This document shows, piece after piece, positions 16,914-26,357 of a stretch of DNA of 48,567 bases. The translations under genes and the position numbers were made by a program. Each line of letters starts with the position of its first letter. The first letter of the stretch is position 1. The notes below the pieces were generated by a model, which was not told the origin of the DNA, searched no databases, and worked only from the letters and a program-made list of their open reading frames with translations. The DNA is from Eubacteriaceae bacterium (GTDB taxonomy: Bacteria; Bacillota; Clostridia; Eubacteriales; Eubacteriaceae). The stretch spans positions 1-48,567 of the forward strand of contig JAENWK010000007.1 in the NCBI GenBank assembly GCA_016650045.1, written 5' to 3'.

Positions 16914-17443
16914 TAGTTCACAACTCCTATGGCATTAAGAGGCCAAATTCTAAAGATTACTTTTCCATCAATGGCACTCTTCTCAACGAAGCCCAAGCTT
17001 GGGTAGCGACTATCTGAGCTATTCGCTCGATTATCCCCCATTACAAAATAGGTGCCGACGGGAACAGTGACTTTGGCAAAATTATCATAGGGCTCCGGGC
17101 TAATATAATCCTCGGAAAGCGGTTGGTCATTAAGGTAGACTACCTGGTCTTTAATTTCAACAGTATCCCCACCTTTTGCAATAACCCGTTTAACGTATTC
17201 TACATTTTTGCTGTAGCTTAATATGACAACATCTTCATAGTTGGGTTCACCAATGGTATAACCGATTTTATTGATAATTAGCCGATCGCCATTTTCAAGG
17301 GTTGGAACCATGGAACTGCCTTGAACCATAACGAAGTCGAACAGAAACATTTTGATAATAAATGCAAGAATAATGGCAATAATTGCTGACTGAAACCATT
17401 CTCTAAGTTCCAAGCTGCCGCTACGTTCTCGATCGCCCTTCAT
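16913..17443 (-). CDS. lepB: Signal peptidase I
   Basis: 176 residues. One N-terminal membrane segment (about 17-37) is followed by the catalytic Ser in QGSSMVPTL and the Lys in YVKRVIAKGGD; the conserved GDNRANSSDSR block lies near the C-terminus. It removes Sec/Tat signal peptides outside the membrane. Coupled to rbgA by a one-base overlap. It starts about 30 bases after the rplS terminator, so read-through is likely needed. Confidence 0.97.
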   Translation of the reverse strand: MKGDRERSGSLELREWFQSAIIAIILAFIIKMFLFDFVMVQGSSMVPTLENGDRLIINKIGYTIGEPNYEDVVILSYSKNVEYVKRVIAKGGDTVEIKDQVVYLNDQPLSEDYISPEPYDNFAKVTVPVGTYFVMGDNRANSSDSRYPSLGFVEKSAIDGKVIFRIWPLNAIGVVN

Positions 17444-17476
17444 TTCTTCACGTCCTCACTGTAAAATAACCAAAAA

Positions 17477-17493
17477 AGAGGCTGAAAGCCTCT
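17477..17493 (-). terminator. Terminator after rplS
   Basis: Hairpin AGAGGC/GCCTCT with a 5-base loop followed by TTTTT on the minus strand, three bases beyond the rplS stop. Confidence 0.8.
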
Positions 17494-17496
17494 GAC

Positions 17497-17850
17497 TTAC
17501 CCTCTTTTTTCTTTTTTCTCTTTAACTTTAGCGGATTTTCCAATACGTTCTCGAAGATAAAACAACTTAGCTCGTCGTACTTTACCATGTCGAACAATGA
17601 CCACTTCTTCGATTTTTGGTGAATGTACCAGGAATGTTCTTTCGACTCCAACGCCTGAGGAAATTTTACGTACTGTAAAGGTTTCTCCAACACCGCCGTT
17701 TTGTCTTTTTAAAACGACGCCTTCAAAAATCTGAATTCTTTCACGTTTACCTTCAATAACTTTTACATGTACTTTAACAGTGTCTCCAACATTAAACTTT
17801 GGTGGCTCTGCTTTCATATTTTCTAACTGAATCTTCTTAATTATGTCCAT
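17497..17850 (-). CDS. rplS: 50S ribosomal protein bL19
   Basis: 117 residues. Typical motifs [22 protein letters not shown] and [16 protein letters not shown]; lysine-rich tail. It has its own promoter and leader downstream of trmD and a terminator directly after it, so it can be expressed apart from the rpsP-trmD genes. Confidence 0.98.
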   Translation of the reverse strand: MDIIKKIQLENMKAEPPKFNVGDTVKVHVKVIEGKRERIQIFEGVVLKRQNGGVGETFTVRKISSGVGVERTFLVHSPKIEEVVIVRHGKVRRAKLFYLRERIGKSAKVKEKKEKRG

Positions 17851-17922
17851 TTTTTTCTCCTTTAAATTGAATTTCGACGTTCGTGCATCAAGTGCAGAGG
17901 ACCGTCACCTTTATTAACATAC
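17851..17922 (-). promoter_or_regulatory. Probable ribosomal protein L19-type leader
   Basis: A leader of about 70 bases before rplS with short complementary blocks (TGCAC/GTGCA-like elements around GGTCCTCTGCACTTGATGCACG). An L19 leader family is known at this position in Firmicutes. Assigned from location and partial structure only. Confidence 0.5.
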
Positions 17923-17928
17923 CATCGT

Positions 17929-17957
17929 ATTATACACTGTGTTTATTTTTTATGCAA
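17929..17957 (-). promoter_or_regulatory. Promoter of rplS
   Basis: TTGCAT (17952-17957), a 17-base spacer and TATAAT (17929-17934). The -35 box lies inside the 3' end of trmD. Confidence 0.75.
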
Positions 17958-18641
17958 GCTTTTTTCATGATTTTCGAACAAATCCGGACGATTATTTTTA
18001 GTTTTTTCTTTAGCCTTCGTCAGGCGCCATGCTTCAATGGCCTTATGATTTCCGGATAAGAGAACTTCAGGAACCAATGACCCTTCAAATTCCCGGGGTC
18101 TGGTGTAATGAGGATATTCCAGAAGGTTTGATTCAAAGGATTCTTCCTCCAGGCTCTTACTGTTTCCTAAAAAATCAGGGAGATGCCGTGCAATGCAATC
18201 AGCCATGGTTAAGGCTGGAAGCTCGCCTCCGGTGAGAACATAGTCACCAACTGAAAATTCGTTGGTAACATAGAGGTCAATGACTCGTTGATCAATGCCT
18301 TCATAATGACCGCAAATAAAAATAATCCCTGATTTTTCTGCTAGAATGGTACTATCCTCTTGTTCAAAGGACTTTCCACTGGGAGTTAAATAAATCACTG
18401 GCAACGATTCATAGTTGTCAATGCTTTTAAGGGCATTGACAATGGGAGGTGCTGTCATGACCATGCCAGCACCGCCACCAAAAGGGGCGTCATCCACTTG
18501 ATGATGTTTATCTTCTGAAAAATCCCGAATATTTAACACCTCATAGTCAATGAGACCTTTTTCGACCCCACGGCTCATCATTCCGGACTGAAAATAAGTG
18601 TGAAATATGTCTGGAAATAAAGTTAGAAAATAATATTTCAT
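17943..18641 (-). CDS. trmD: tRNA (guanine-N1)-methyltransferase
   Basis: 232 residues. It methylates G37 next to the anticodon to prevent frameshifting. Knotted SPOUT fold signs: DDAPFGGGAGMVM, ICGHYEGIDQRV and SVGDYVLTGGELPAL. The start overlaps the rimM stop by four bases (ATGA). Confidence 0.98.
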   Translation of the reverse strand: MKYYFLTLFPDIFHTYFQSGMMSRGVEKGLIDYEVLNIRDFSEDKHHQVDDAPFGGGAGMVMTAPPIVNALKSIDNYESLPVIYLTPSGKSFEQEDSTILAEKSGIIFICGHYEGIDQRVIDLYVTNEFSVGDYVLTGGELPALTMADCIARHLPDFLGNSKSLEEESFESNLLEYPHYTRPREFEGSLVPEVLLSGNHKAIEAWRLTKAKEKTKNNRPDLFENHEKSLHKK

Positions 18642-19150
18642 AACTCCAATATTTCTTGCGGAATATTAGCCTTGATGCGCCTATCTTCAACATTAACATC
18701 TTCAAAATAAATTTTTCGGGCTGGCACACAATAGGTTTTTTTTCCGCCAGTAATGATATAAACATCAATGCCACCTGTTTGCATCACATCCGTGAGTTTA
18801 CCCAGAAGTTCATCGCCATTATAAACGGATAGCCCAAGAATGTCCTCAATAAAAAACTCATCTTCATGAAGTTCCACTGCCTGGGTTCGGTCAATGGCAA
18901 TGAGTTGACCCATTAAGGCTTCAGCATCATTGCGGGTTTTTATGCCTTCTAAAAATATTATGACATTATTTTTATGAAGACGTTGTCCGGTAATGGTGTA
19001 ATCCACCCAGTTTTTGTCTTTTGATATTTTTATGGTATCTAAATCAAAGAAACGCTCAGGGTCATCGGTAAGAGGCAATACTTTGATTTCCCCTTTAATC
19101 CCATGGACCCCAAGAATCCGGCCGATGATCATCGTGTTATCATTTTTCAT
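18638..19150 (-). CDS. rimM: 16S rRNA processing protein RimM
   Basis: 170 residues. RimM helps mature the 30S head and contacts uS19. N-terminal domain IIGRILGVHGIKGEIKVLP and C-terminal PRC-barrel (EDEFFIEDILGLSVY, then VYIIT). ATG 19150 has GGAG. The upstream extension of the frame runs through a hairpin and is rejected. Coupled to trmD. Confidence 0.97.
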   Translation of the reverse strand: MKNDNTMIIGRILGVHGIKGEIKVLPLTDDPERFFDLDTIKISKDKNWVDYTITGQRLHKNNVIIFLEGIKTRNDAEALMGQLIAIDRTQAVELHEDEFFIEDILGLSVYNGDELLGKLTDVMQTGGIDVYIITGGKKTYCVPARKIYFEDVNVEDRRIKANIPQEILEL

Positions 19151-19212
19151 GTTTTTCTCCTGATAATAAATAAACCACAAGAAACTATAGTTGTGTTTCT
19201 CTTTGGTTCCCA

Positions 19213-19257
19213 GGCAGTTGTTGCCAAGTGAGTACAAGCACTGACTTGGCAACTGCC
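19213..19257 (-). promoter_or_regulatory. Stable hairpin in the khpA-rimM gap
   Basis: Arms 19245-19257 and 19213-19228 pair over 13 bases with a three-base bulge and a 16-base loop. It has no T-run, so it is not a simple terminator. It lies just after the khpA terminator and 60 bases before rimM; a role in processing or control of rimM-trmD is possible but unproven. Confidence 0.5.
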
Positions 19258-19274
19258 TTCACGAAAAAAAAAGA

Positions 19275-19288
19275 GCTGTGTAAACAGC
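19275..19288 (-). terminator. Terminator after khpA
   Basis: Short stem GCTGT/ACAGC with a four-base loop, followed on the minus strand by TCTTTTTTTTT. It splits rpsP-khpA from rimM-trmD. Confidence 0.75.
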
Positions 19289-19300
19289 CCAGCACCTCAA

Positions 19301-19531
19301 TTATTGGACAATCTCCAACATGACGCGCTTATCTTCTTTCGTGGCAGCGGCTTTTATGACGGTACGAATTGCTTTTGCGATTCGACCCTGTCTTCCAATG
19401 ACCTTGCCCATGTCATCGTTGGCAACCTTTAATTCCAAAGTTATGGATTGATCGCCTTCGACTTCTTGAACAAAAACTTCATCGGGATGATCAACCAGAG
19501 CCTTTGCAATAATTTCTACAAGTTCTTTCAT
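19301..19531 (-). CDS. khpA: KH-domain RNA-binding protein KhpA
   Basis: 76 residues, essentially one KH domain with the GxxG loop in [14 protein letters not shown]. KhpA pairs with KhpB in Gram-positives and affects sRNA stability and cell elongation. It lies in the standard rpsP-khpA-rimM-trmD order. ATG 19531 follows AGGAGG by six bases; a GTG one codon upstream is less well placed. Confidence 0.95.
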   Translation of the reverse strand: MKELVEIIAKALVDHPDEVFVQEVEGDQSITLELKVANDDMGKVIGRQGRIAKAIRTVIKAAATKEDKRVMLEIVQ

Positions 19532-19547
19532 CACTTACCTCCTGATA

Positions 19548-19793
19548 CTACTCGATTACGCTTTCTCTCTTTAATAGATACTTAACGGTATCTGTTGGTT
19601 TTGCTCCGTTAGCTATCCACGCCTTTGCTCTTTCTGCATCAACTTTTACAAGTGATGGATCAACACAAGGATTGTAGTATCCAATTTCTTCGATGAATCT
19701 ACCATCTCTTGGAGCACGTGCGTCAGCAACAACGATTCTATAAAAAGGTTTTTTCTTCTTACCCATTCTTTTTAATCTAATTTTAACTGCCAT
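19548..19793 (-). CDS. rpsP: 30S ribosomal protein bS16
   Basis: 81 residues. Typical start [22 protein letters not shown] and the [15 protein letters not shown] block. First of the rpsP-khpA pair; ffh lies upstream at a spacing of about 60 bases. Confidence 0.98.
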   Translation of the reverse strand: MAVKIRLKRMGKKKKPFYRIVVADARAPRDGRFIEEIGYYNPCVDPSLVKVDAERAKAWIANGAKPTDTVKYLLKRESVIE

Positions 19794-19852
19794 GTTTATT
19801 TCCCCCTTTCTTAGACTTCTTTATCTAATGACAATGTGTCATAAATAACATT

Positions 19853-21190
19853 TTACATAAAAGGTAGCTTCATGCGACCTTTTTTAGCAAGATTTGGATT
19901 GGACATTTGTTTCATCATCTTCTTGGATTGCTCAAACCCTTTTAAGAGACGGTTCACATCGGCAACTTTTGTTCCACTGCCAAAGGCAATCCGCTTACGG
20001 CGACCGGCATTAATCATACCTGGCTTATGGCGTTCTTCCTTTGTCATAGACAAAATAATGGCTTCTGTTCTTTTGGTATCAGCTCCGGATAAATCAACAT
20101 TTTTCAGAGCCTTTTTATTGGCACCCGGAATCATTTCCAGAAGACTGTTCATGGAACCCATACTCTCGATTTGCTTAATCTGATCCAGAAAATCATTGAG
20201 ATCAAATTCCTGGTTTCTGATTTTTTCTTCCAGCTTCTTTGACGTTTCTTCATCCATCATGCTTTGCGCTTTATCAATGAAGGAAAGAACATCACCCATC
20301 CCTAAAATACGGGAGGCCATACGATCTGGATAGAAAAGTTCAATATCGGTGAGTTTTTCACCGGTACCAATATATTTAATGGATTTCCCGGTGGTGTATG
20401 TAATGGACAATGCTGCCCCACCTCGGGTATCCCCATCAAGCTTTGTTAGAATCACTCCGGTTATTTCCAGGAGACGATTAAATTCGTTGGCAACATTCAC
20501 AGATTCCTGACCTGTCATGGCATCAACGGTTAATAATATTTCAGTAGGTAAAATGGCTTTTTTAATATTCACCAGTTCTTCCATAAGCGCTTCATCAATT
20601 TGAAGCCGACCGGCGGTATCAAAAATCACTAAATCATAGTGACCTTCCTCGGATTTTTTTAATCCGCGTTTTGCAATACCCACGGGGTCTTTAACATCAT
20701 GTTCCGAATAAACATCAATGTTTAATTCTTCCCCAAGAATTTCAAGCTGTTTTATGGCTGCAGGACGATAAACATCACAGGCAACCAGCAACGGTTTAAA
20801 CTTTTTTTCTTTGCGCAGAAGATTGGCAACTTTACCGGCAGTGGTTGTTTTACCAGCGCCTTGAAGACCGACCATCATGAAAACATTCGGACGGCCATTA
20901 ATAAAGTCCATTCGCTCAATTTCTCCGCCAAGGAGACTGGTCAATTCGTCGTTCACAATTTTAATGAATTGTTGTCCCGGTGTCAGGCTGTTTAAAACTT
21001 CCTGGCCAACAGCACGTTCACTGATTTTTTTTGTAAACTGTTTTACAACTTTAAAGTTAACATCGGCTTCTAACAGCGCAAGCTTTATTTCTCGGCTGGC
21101 GGCTTGAATGTCTTTTTCATTAAGCTTTCCCTTGCGTTTGAGTTGAGAAAATATATTCTGAAATTTTTCATTTAATCCTTCAAAGATCAT
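19853..21190 (-). CDS. ffh: Signal recognition particle protein Ffh
   Basis: 445 residues. The N and GTPase domains have G1 GLQGAGKTT, the DTAGRL motif and TKLDGDTRGG. The Met-rich M domain at the C-terminus (FEQSKKMMKQMSN) binds signal peptides and 4.5S RNA. It targets nascent membrane proteins to FtsY. It lies 10 bases after ylxM. Confidence 0.98.
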   Translation of the reverse strand: MIFEGLNEKFQNIFSQLKRKGKLNEKDIQAASREIKLALLEADVNFKVVKQFTKKISERAVGQEVLNSLTPGQQFIKIVNDELTSLLGGEIERMDFINGRPNVFMMVGLQGAGKTTTAGKVANLLRKEKKFKPLLVACDVYRPAAIKQLEILGEELNIDVYSEHDVKDPVGIAKRGLKKSEEGHYDLVIFDTAGRLQIDEALMEELVNIKKAILPTEILLTVDAMTGQESVNVANEFNRLLEITGVILTKLDGDTRGGAALSITYTTGKSIKYIGTGEKLTDIELFYPDRMASRILGMGDVLSFIDKAQSMMDEETSKKLEEKIRNQEFDLNDFLDQIKQIESMGSMNSLLEMIPGANKKALKNVDLSGADTKRTEAIILSMTKEERHKPGMINAGRRKRIAFGSGTKVADVNRLLKGFEQSKKMMKQMSNPNLAKKGRMKLPFM

Positions 21191-21200
21191 GCTTTCACCT

Positions 21201-21557
21201 CTAGTTTTCGTCGCTGACTTTTTTCAGCTTTTCAATCACTGAGTTCAGTTGAGATTTTAGCTTCAGGTCTTTTATGCCTTTTGTCAGATCAGCCAAATCC
21301 TTTTGGATGTCTTCCAGGAGCATTTGGGCTCTTAAAAACTTTTCTATCAGCCCAAGTTTTTCTTCATATACTTCCATCATAGTCTTTGAGCGTTTAATCA
21401 CATCAAAGATACCCTGACGGGTGACTGACATCACTCCAGCTATTTCTGCGAGACTATAGTCCTCATTATAATAATAGTCTAAAATCTGCTTTTGTTTTTC
21501 AGTTAGGAGCTCACCATAGAAATCAAATAAAAATTGTTCGCCAACTTTTTTTTCCAT
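21201..21557 (-). CDS. ylxM: YlxM, SRP-associated helix-turn-helix protein
   Basis: 118 residues. Sigma-70 region-4-like helix-turn-helix (LTEKQKQILDYYYNED, then LAEIAGVMSVTRQGIFDVIKR), followed by a helical tail. In streptococci YlxM modulates the SRP pathway by contacting Ffh and its RNA. ATG 21557 has AAGGTG; the frame opens four codons earlier at an ATG that overlaps that site. Confidence 0.94.
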   Translation of the reverse strand: MEKKVGEQFLFDFYGELLTEKQKQILDYYYNEDYSLAEIAGVMSVTRQGIFDVIKRSKTMMEVYEEKLGLIEKFLRAQMLLEDIQKDLADLTKGIKDLKLKSQLNSVIEKLKKVSDEN

Positions 21558-21635
21558 AAACACCTTCAATGTCGTAAAGGAATATTACTTGACGACTTCA
21601 TTATTGTAAGTCCTGGGGGTGAAATTGTCAAGCTT

Positions 21636-22538
21636 TTATTCAAATAAGAGATCAACAAATTTTTTGGGATCAAATTCAATGAGATCCTCTTGTTTTTCAC
21701 CAATTCCTACATATTCAATGGGAATTTGCATTTCATCAATAATGGAAATAGCAATCCCCCCTTTGGACGTGCCGTCAAGCTTGGTTAATACAATCCCGCT
21801 GATCTCAACACAATCGTGGAAGACCTTGGCTTGATTAAGAGCATTCTGTCCGGTAGTGGCATCCAAAACCATCAGGTTATGGATATTAAAGCCGTCTCCT
21901 TCGCGGTTCACGATGCGACTAATCTTTTCAAGCTCTTTCATAAGGTTAACCTTATTATGAAGTCTTCCTGCGGTGTCGCAAATTAATATGTCTGTTTTGC
22001 GAGCTTTGGCAGCACCAATGGCATCAAAAACCACTGAGCTGGGATCGGCGCCTTTGGTGCTTTTTATAATTTCGACACCCACCCGTTTGGACCATTCCTC
22101 AAGCTGTTCAGTGGCGGCGGCACGAAAGGTATCCCCTGCTGCAACCATGACTTTTTTACCTTCTTTTTTATATCGGCTCGCAAGCTTGGCAATGGTGGTG
22201 GTTTTTCCAACACCATTCACACCCACCACCATCATAATCATCGGGGTAGTTTGTGGTTTTCCTTCAACGCTCACCATGTCAGTTAAAATATCTTTAAGAA
22301 ATCCCATCACCTCTTCTTTGGTTTTTGCATGGGTTTCAATGATCTTTTTTCGGAGTTGCTCAGTAATTTTCATCGCTGACTCAGCGCCAAGATCGGTTAG
22401 AATCAGGGTTTCTTCTAATTCTTCAAAAAAGTCGTCATCAAAATTCCCCAGGTACATCACATTTTCGATCTTTTCCTTGAAATTATCTTTTGTCTTAATG
22501 AGCTTATTTCGCATTCGTTCATATAAACTTAATTCCAT
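21636..22538 (-). CDS. ftsY: Signal recognition particle receptor FtsY
   Basis: 300 residues, the short Firmicute form without the acidic A domain. GTPase motifs: GVNGVGKTTTIAKLA, DTFRAAATEQL, DTAGRL and TKLDG. ATG 22538 follows AAGGAGG. The frame continues upstream for 29 codons into a palindromic element and is not coding there. Confidence 0.97.
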   Translation of the reverse strand: MELSLYERMRNKLIKTKDNFKEKIENVMYLGNFDDDFFEELEETLILTDLGAESAMKITEQLRKKIIETHAKTKEEVMGFLKDILTDMVSVEGKPQTTPMIMMVVGVNGVGKTTTIAKLASRYKKEGKKVMVAAGDTFRAAATEQLEEWSKRVGVEIIKSTKGADPSSVVFDAIGAAKARKTDILICDTAGRLHNKVNLMKELEKISRIVNREGDGFNIHNLMVLDATTGQNALNQAKVFHDCVEISGIVLTKLDGTSKGGIAISIIDEMQIPIEYVGIGEKQEDLIEFDPKKFVDLLFE

Positions 22539-22606
22539 TAGTTCCTCCTTTATTTTTTTATTTAGGTAATCACGAAATTCATAAATACAATCGTAAATTA
22601 CTTTGA

Positions 22607-22730
22607 TGTCAGTTTTCATAACCAATTTTGTAACGTATAGGCGAACAGTCGTTAGACTGTCCGACGTATAGTGGAAAAATTGGTTAATGTAAACTGACAG
22701 CGAAGTTCACAGTACTTTCGCACTTACATT
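22607..22730. repeat. Nested palindromic element between smc and ftsY
   Basis: Outer arms 22607-22629 and 22676-22699 are near-perfect inverted repeats of 23-24 bases. They enclose an inner hairpin ACAGTC/GACTGT (22645-22660) flanked by two direct copies of ACGTATAG. A second hairpin follows, built on AATGTAA/TTACATT and GCGAAGT/ACTTTCGC (22686-22730). No coding capacity. It could be a small non-autonomous mobile repeat or a structured RNA at the end of the smc message. Confidence 0.75.
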
Positions 22731-22736
22731 AATTTT

Positions 22737-25700
22737 TTAGATATAGTCCGACAATCGTACGGATACCAATTGGGATACACCATCTCTGGACATGGATACC
22801 CCATAAAGATTATCACAAACCTCCAGGGTTTTAAGCCGATGGGTAATGGTAATGAATTGGTTGTTGACAGCGATTTTCTTTAAATAACTGATGTAGCGAT
22901 AAATATTATGATCATCCAGGGCAGCATCAATTTCATCAATAACACAAAAAGGTGATGGATTAATTTCTAAAAACGAAAACAGCAGGGCAATGGCCACCAT
23001 GGATTTTTCTCCTCCGGAAAGAAGAGAAATATGGCGGAGCCGTTTTCCCGGTGGTTGAGCTACGAGTTCAATGCCACCTTCTAAAATCCCGGTAGGATCA
23101 GTGAATTCCAAATAGGCTCGGCCGCCTTCAAAAAGAATCCCAAAAATCCTTGTAAACTTTTCCTGGAGAATGATAAACTTTTCCTTAAATTGATCCGTCA
23201 TGGCATCATACAAGGTGTTAATAATATCAAGAAGTTCTCGTTTGCCGGCTTGTAAATCATCCATTTGATCTTTCATAAAGGCATGACGTTCTACAATTTC
23301 CGTATAATCCTCAATAGCACTGAGATTCACATTTCCCAGGGCTGTGATCTTTCCTTTTAATTCTCTTTGGCGTTCCTCGGATAAATCCAGGCCTTCACCG
23401 TCTTTTTCAGCTGCCAGATCTTCGTAGATATCTTCAACCATGAGATAATTCAACTCATAGTCTTTATAAATGGCTTCTTCCCAATGATCCATATTGATTT
23501 GAAGACCACTAATTTTGGTTTCCAACTTATTTTTTTCATCGTTGTGGATGATTAAATCATGATTAAAGGTTTTGATTTCCTCACGAAGTTTTTCTAATCG
23601 GCTGCCGTTTTCTTTTTGCTGATTCAGGGCTGATTTGCTTTTATCCCGATGGGCATCTAATGCCGCACTGAGTTTAATGATTTCGGTTTCCAGAGATTTT
23701 TGACGCTGAGACAGCTCCAGGGATTGTTTTTCATATTGGGAATTTTCACTTTCCAATGCTGTTTTTCTTTGGACTTGGCGCTTAAGCTGTTCATCGATTA
23801 AAAGCATTTGTTGTTCAAAGCCGTTAATCTCACCATTAAATCGGGTAACTTCCATTTGAATCTCGGATGTTTCTGCTCTAAGTGTGTCCAATTGAAGCCG
23901 GATATCATCAACCACCGCTCTTGGTGCCTGGGCTTCTTCCAAGGGGTGCTTGACCATGGCAAGGGATTTTTCGGCTTCGGCAATTTCATCTGAAAACAGG
24001 AAATGCTTTTGAGCCAAAAATTCTTTTTTTTCTTTCAGATCATCAATGGCCCGGCCATTTTCTGCTTTTGTATGAGCCAGTGTTTCAGCTTGTTTATTAT
24101 TTTCCCATATTTTTTGTTTAGTGAGATTAATGTTACCTTCAAGTTCTTTGAGTTCATCCCGGTAATTTAACAGTGTCTGGGTCTTAGCTTGTTCTTGTTT
24201 ATGGAGTTTTTCCAGGAGTTCTTCCTGATGAATCATTTCTTTTTTAAGATTTTCGATTTCCACCTTTTTAAATAAGGGAGATTGTCGGCTGTCTTTCTTT
24301 TGCCCCCCCACAATGGCTCCACCAGGATAAAATATTTCACCTTCCAAGGTGACCACGGTGAATTTTCCCTGGAGATTTTTTTGAATTTCTTTTCCTGCCA
24401 TAAAGTCCTTGGCCACAATGGTTCGACCCAGAAGACTGTCAATGGCCTTTTGATAAGTTTCAGGGGTTCTCACAAGCTCACTGGCAATGCCTTCAAATCC
24501 TTTTAATCCTTGAATTTGTAACCGTGTTCTCTGATCAATAAGAGAATACCGCAGATTGTCTAAAGGTAAAAAAGTGGCTCGCCCAAGACGCTGGGCTTTT
24601 AGGAGGTTAATACAATCACTGGCGGTTTTAACGTTTGCCACCACAATGTTTTGACTTTTCCCCCCCAGGGCGATATCAATGGCCTGGGTAAACCGGCTGT
24701 CCATGGAGATCAACTCTCCAACCGGACCATAAACTTGATGAATGACTTCTCCCAGGATTTTTTCAGAGGTCATTAATTTTCGAATCGCCGGAAAATAATC
24801 CTGGTAATTTTTTTGAATGTTTTTGAGATAGTCTGTTTTAGAAGCATTCACCTTCAGATTGTTTGAAAGTGTATGGCATTCTCCCAGGAGATTTTTCTGA
24901 ACGGCAGTGTCCTGGTTGAAAACCTCATGAATTTTTTGATATTGGGTTTCCAGCTGTGATTTTTTCTCATGTAACTTGAGGGAGTTTTTTTGCAAATCTT
25001 CTGTGATCTCCAAACTCAAAGCCTGGTCCTGTGATAAGGTCAATAATCGTTGGGACACAAATTCCGCTTCAGTTTTTGTTTCCTGAATCACCGTTTTTAG
25101 GTTAAACAGTTTTTCTTCTAAAGATTGCCGCTGGGATTGATTGGAAATAATGGATGCATGCTGAGCCATTTCACGTTCTTTTTCGCTTTGCTCTTCTAAA
25201 AGCAGTGCATTAAGGGTAGTCTGCAGATTGTCTTGTTTCTCCTGATAATGACTTAGCTCATTTTTCTTTTTTTGTGTTCTGAGTTCTAAATCAGAAATTT
25301 TTTTCTGGTTTCCTTTAATTTCCAAATCAAGGCCTGACAGCTCCTTAACTAAACGTTCCTGGCTAATGATATTAGCTTCAAACTGGCTTTTGCCTCGAAT
25401 GTTTTCTTGCTGTGCCTGATCATATTCAGCTCTCAGGGTGGAAAGGGTTCTTTTCCCAGTGTCTACCAGAAATTCTAATTCCCGATTTTGGATGGTGAGC
25501 TTCTGGTATAACCCATCCTTTTCTTCAATGTTTTTTTCGTCAGATTCACAAAGGCCTAATTGAGCATTAAATTTTTGTTGAAGCTGGGTCATTTCTTCGA
25601 GCGCCAAGGTCATTTTCTCATAAAAAACGACTAAATCCACGGTTTTCAGCTCTTCATGGAGCGTCAACCAGGTTTTAGCCTTCCGGGACTGATTTTTCAG

Positions 25701-26312
25701 TGGCCCTAATTGTTTTTCTATTTCAACCATAATATCCCTTAAACGATCTAAATGATTCTGAGTTTGCTCAAGTTTTTTTTCTGCTTCATTTTTTTTTGTT
25801 TTATAGGACACAATCCCTACAGCTTCTTCAAAAATATTCCGAAGTTCGCTGGGGGAACTGGCAATAATGTTTTCTATACCCCCTTGGCTAATGAGGGAAT
25901 AGCCATTTTTCCCAAGGCCGGTATCCATGAAAATGCTATGGACTTCCTTCAGCTTACAGCTTTTTTTATTAATGGCATAATCACTTTCTCCTGAACGAAA
26001 GAGTTTCCGGGAAATAGCAACTTCCTGGGGATAATCGATAAGAGATCCATCGCCATTATCCATTACCAGCACAACCTCTGCATAACCAGTGGCTGATTTT
26101 TTATCGGTTCCTGAGAAAATAACGTCTTCCATTTTTTTTCCGCGAAGAGACTTAATGCTTTGTTCTCCCAGAACCCATTTAATGGCATCGGTAATATTGC
26201 TTTTCCCACTGCCGTTAGGTCCAACAATGGCCGAGATTCCCTGGGAAAACTCAAGGCTTACAGGGTCTGCAAAAGACTTAAATCCTGATATATATAATTT
26301 TTTTAAGTACAA
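22737..26312 (-). CDS. smc: Chromosome segregation protein SMC
   Basis: 1191 residues, the usual length. N-terminal ATPase half with Walker A GPNGSGKSN; long coiled coils about residues 170-500 and 670-1000; the hinge near 520-640 (VYGPVGELI to TIVAKDFMAG); C-terminal half with signature LSGGEKSM and Walker B FCVIDEIDAALDD. It loads with ScpAB to organise origins. The start codon is TTG at 26312 after a GAGGGTGG site; no ATG is close. It follows rnc by 45 bases. Confidence 0.98.
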   Translation of the reverse strand: MYLKKLYISGFKSFADPVSLEFSQGISAIVGPNGSGKSNITDAIKWVLGEQSIKSLRGKKMEDVIFSGTDKKSATGYAEVVLVMDNGDGSLIDYPQEVAISRKLFRSGESDYAINKKSCKLKEVHSIFMDTGLGKNGYSLISQGGIENIIASSPSELRNIFEEAVGIVSYKTKKNEAEKKLEQTQNHLDRLRDIMVEIEKQLGPLKNQSRKAKTWLTLHEELKTVDLVVFYEKMTLALEEMTQLQQKFNAQLGLCESDEKNIEEKDGLYQKLTIQNRELEFLVDTGKRTLSTLRAEYDQAQQENIRGKSQFEANIISQERLVKELSGLDLEIKGNQKKISDLELRTQKKKNELSHYQEKQDNLQTTLNALLLEEQSEKEREMAQHASIISNQSQRQSLEEKLFNLKTVIQETKTEAEFVSQRLLTLSQDQALSLEITEDLQKNSLKLHEKKSQLETQYQKIHEVFNQDTAVQKNLLGECHTLSNNLKVNASKTDYLKNIQKNYQDYFPAIRKLMTSEKILGEVIHQVYGPVGELISMDSRFTQAIDIALGGKSQNIVVANVKTASDCINLLKAQRLGRATFLPLDNLRYSLIDQRTRLQIQGLKGFEGIASELVRTPETYQKAIDSLLGRTIVAKDFMAGKEIQKNLQGKFTVVTLEGEIFYPGGAIVGGQKKDSRQSPLFKKVEIENLKKEMIHQEELLEKLHKQEQAKTQTLLNYRDELKELEGNINLTKQKIWENNKQAETLAHTKAENGRAIDDLKEKKEFLAQKHFLFSDEIAEAEKSLAMVKHPLEEAQAPRAVVDDIRLQLDTLRAETSEIQMEVTRFNGEINGFEQQMLLIDEQLKRQVQRKTALESENSQYEKQSLELSQRQKSLETEIIKLSAALDAHRDKSKSALNQQKENGSRLEKLREEIKTFNHDLIIHNDEKNKLETKISGLQINMDHWEEAIYKDYELNYLMVEDIYEDLAAEKDGEGLDLSEERQRELKGKITALGNVNLSAIEDYTEIVERHAFMKDQMDDLQAGKRELLDIINTLYDAMTDQFKEKFIILQEKFTRIFGILFEGGRAYLEFTDPTGILEGGIELVAQPPGKRLRHISLLSGGEKSMVAIALLFSFLEINPSPFCVIDEIDAALDDHNIYRYISYLKKIAVNNQFITITHRLKTLEVCDNLYGVSMSRDGVSQLVSVRLSDYI

Positions 26313-26357
26313 ACCCCACCCTCACTTTCTATTTCAAACCGCTGCTTTGATCATTCT

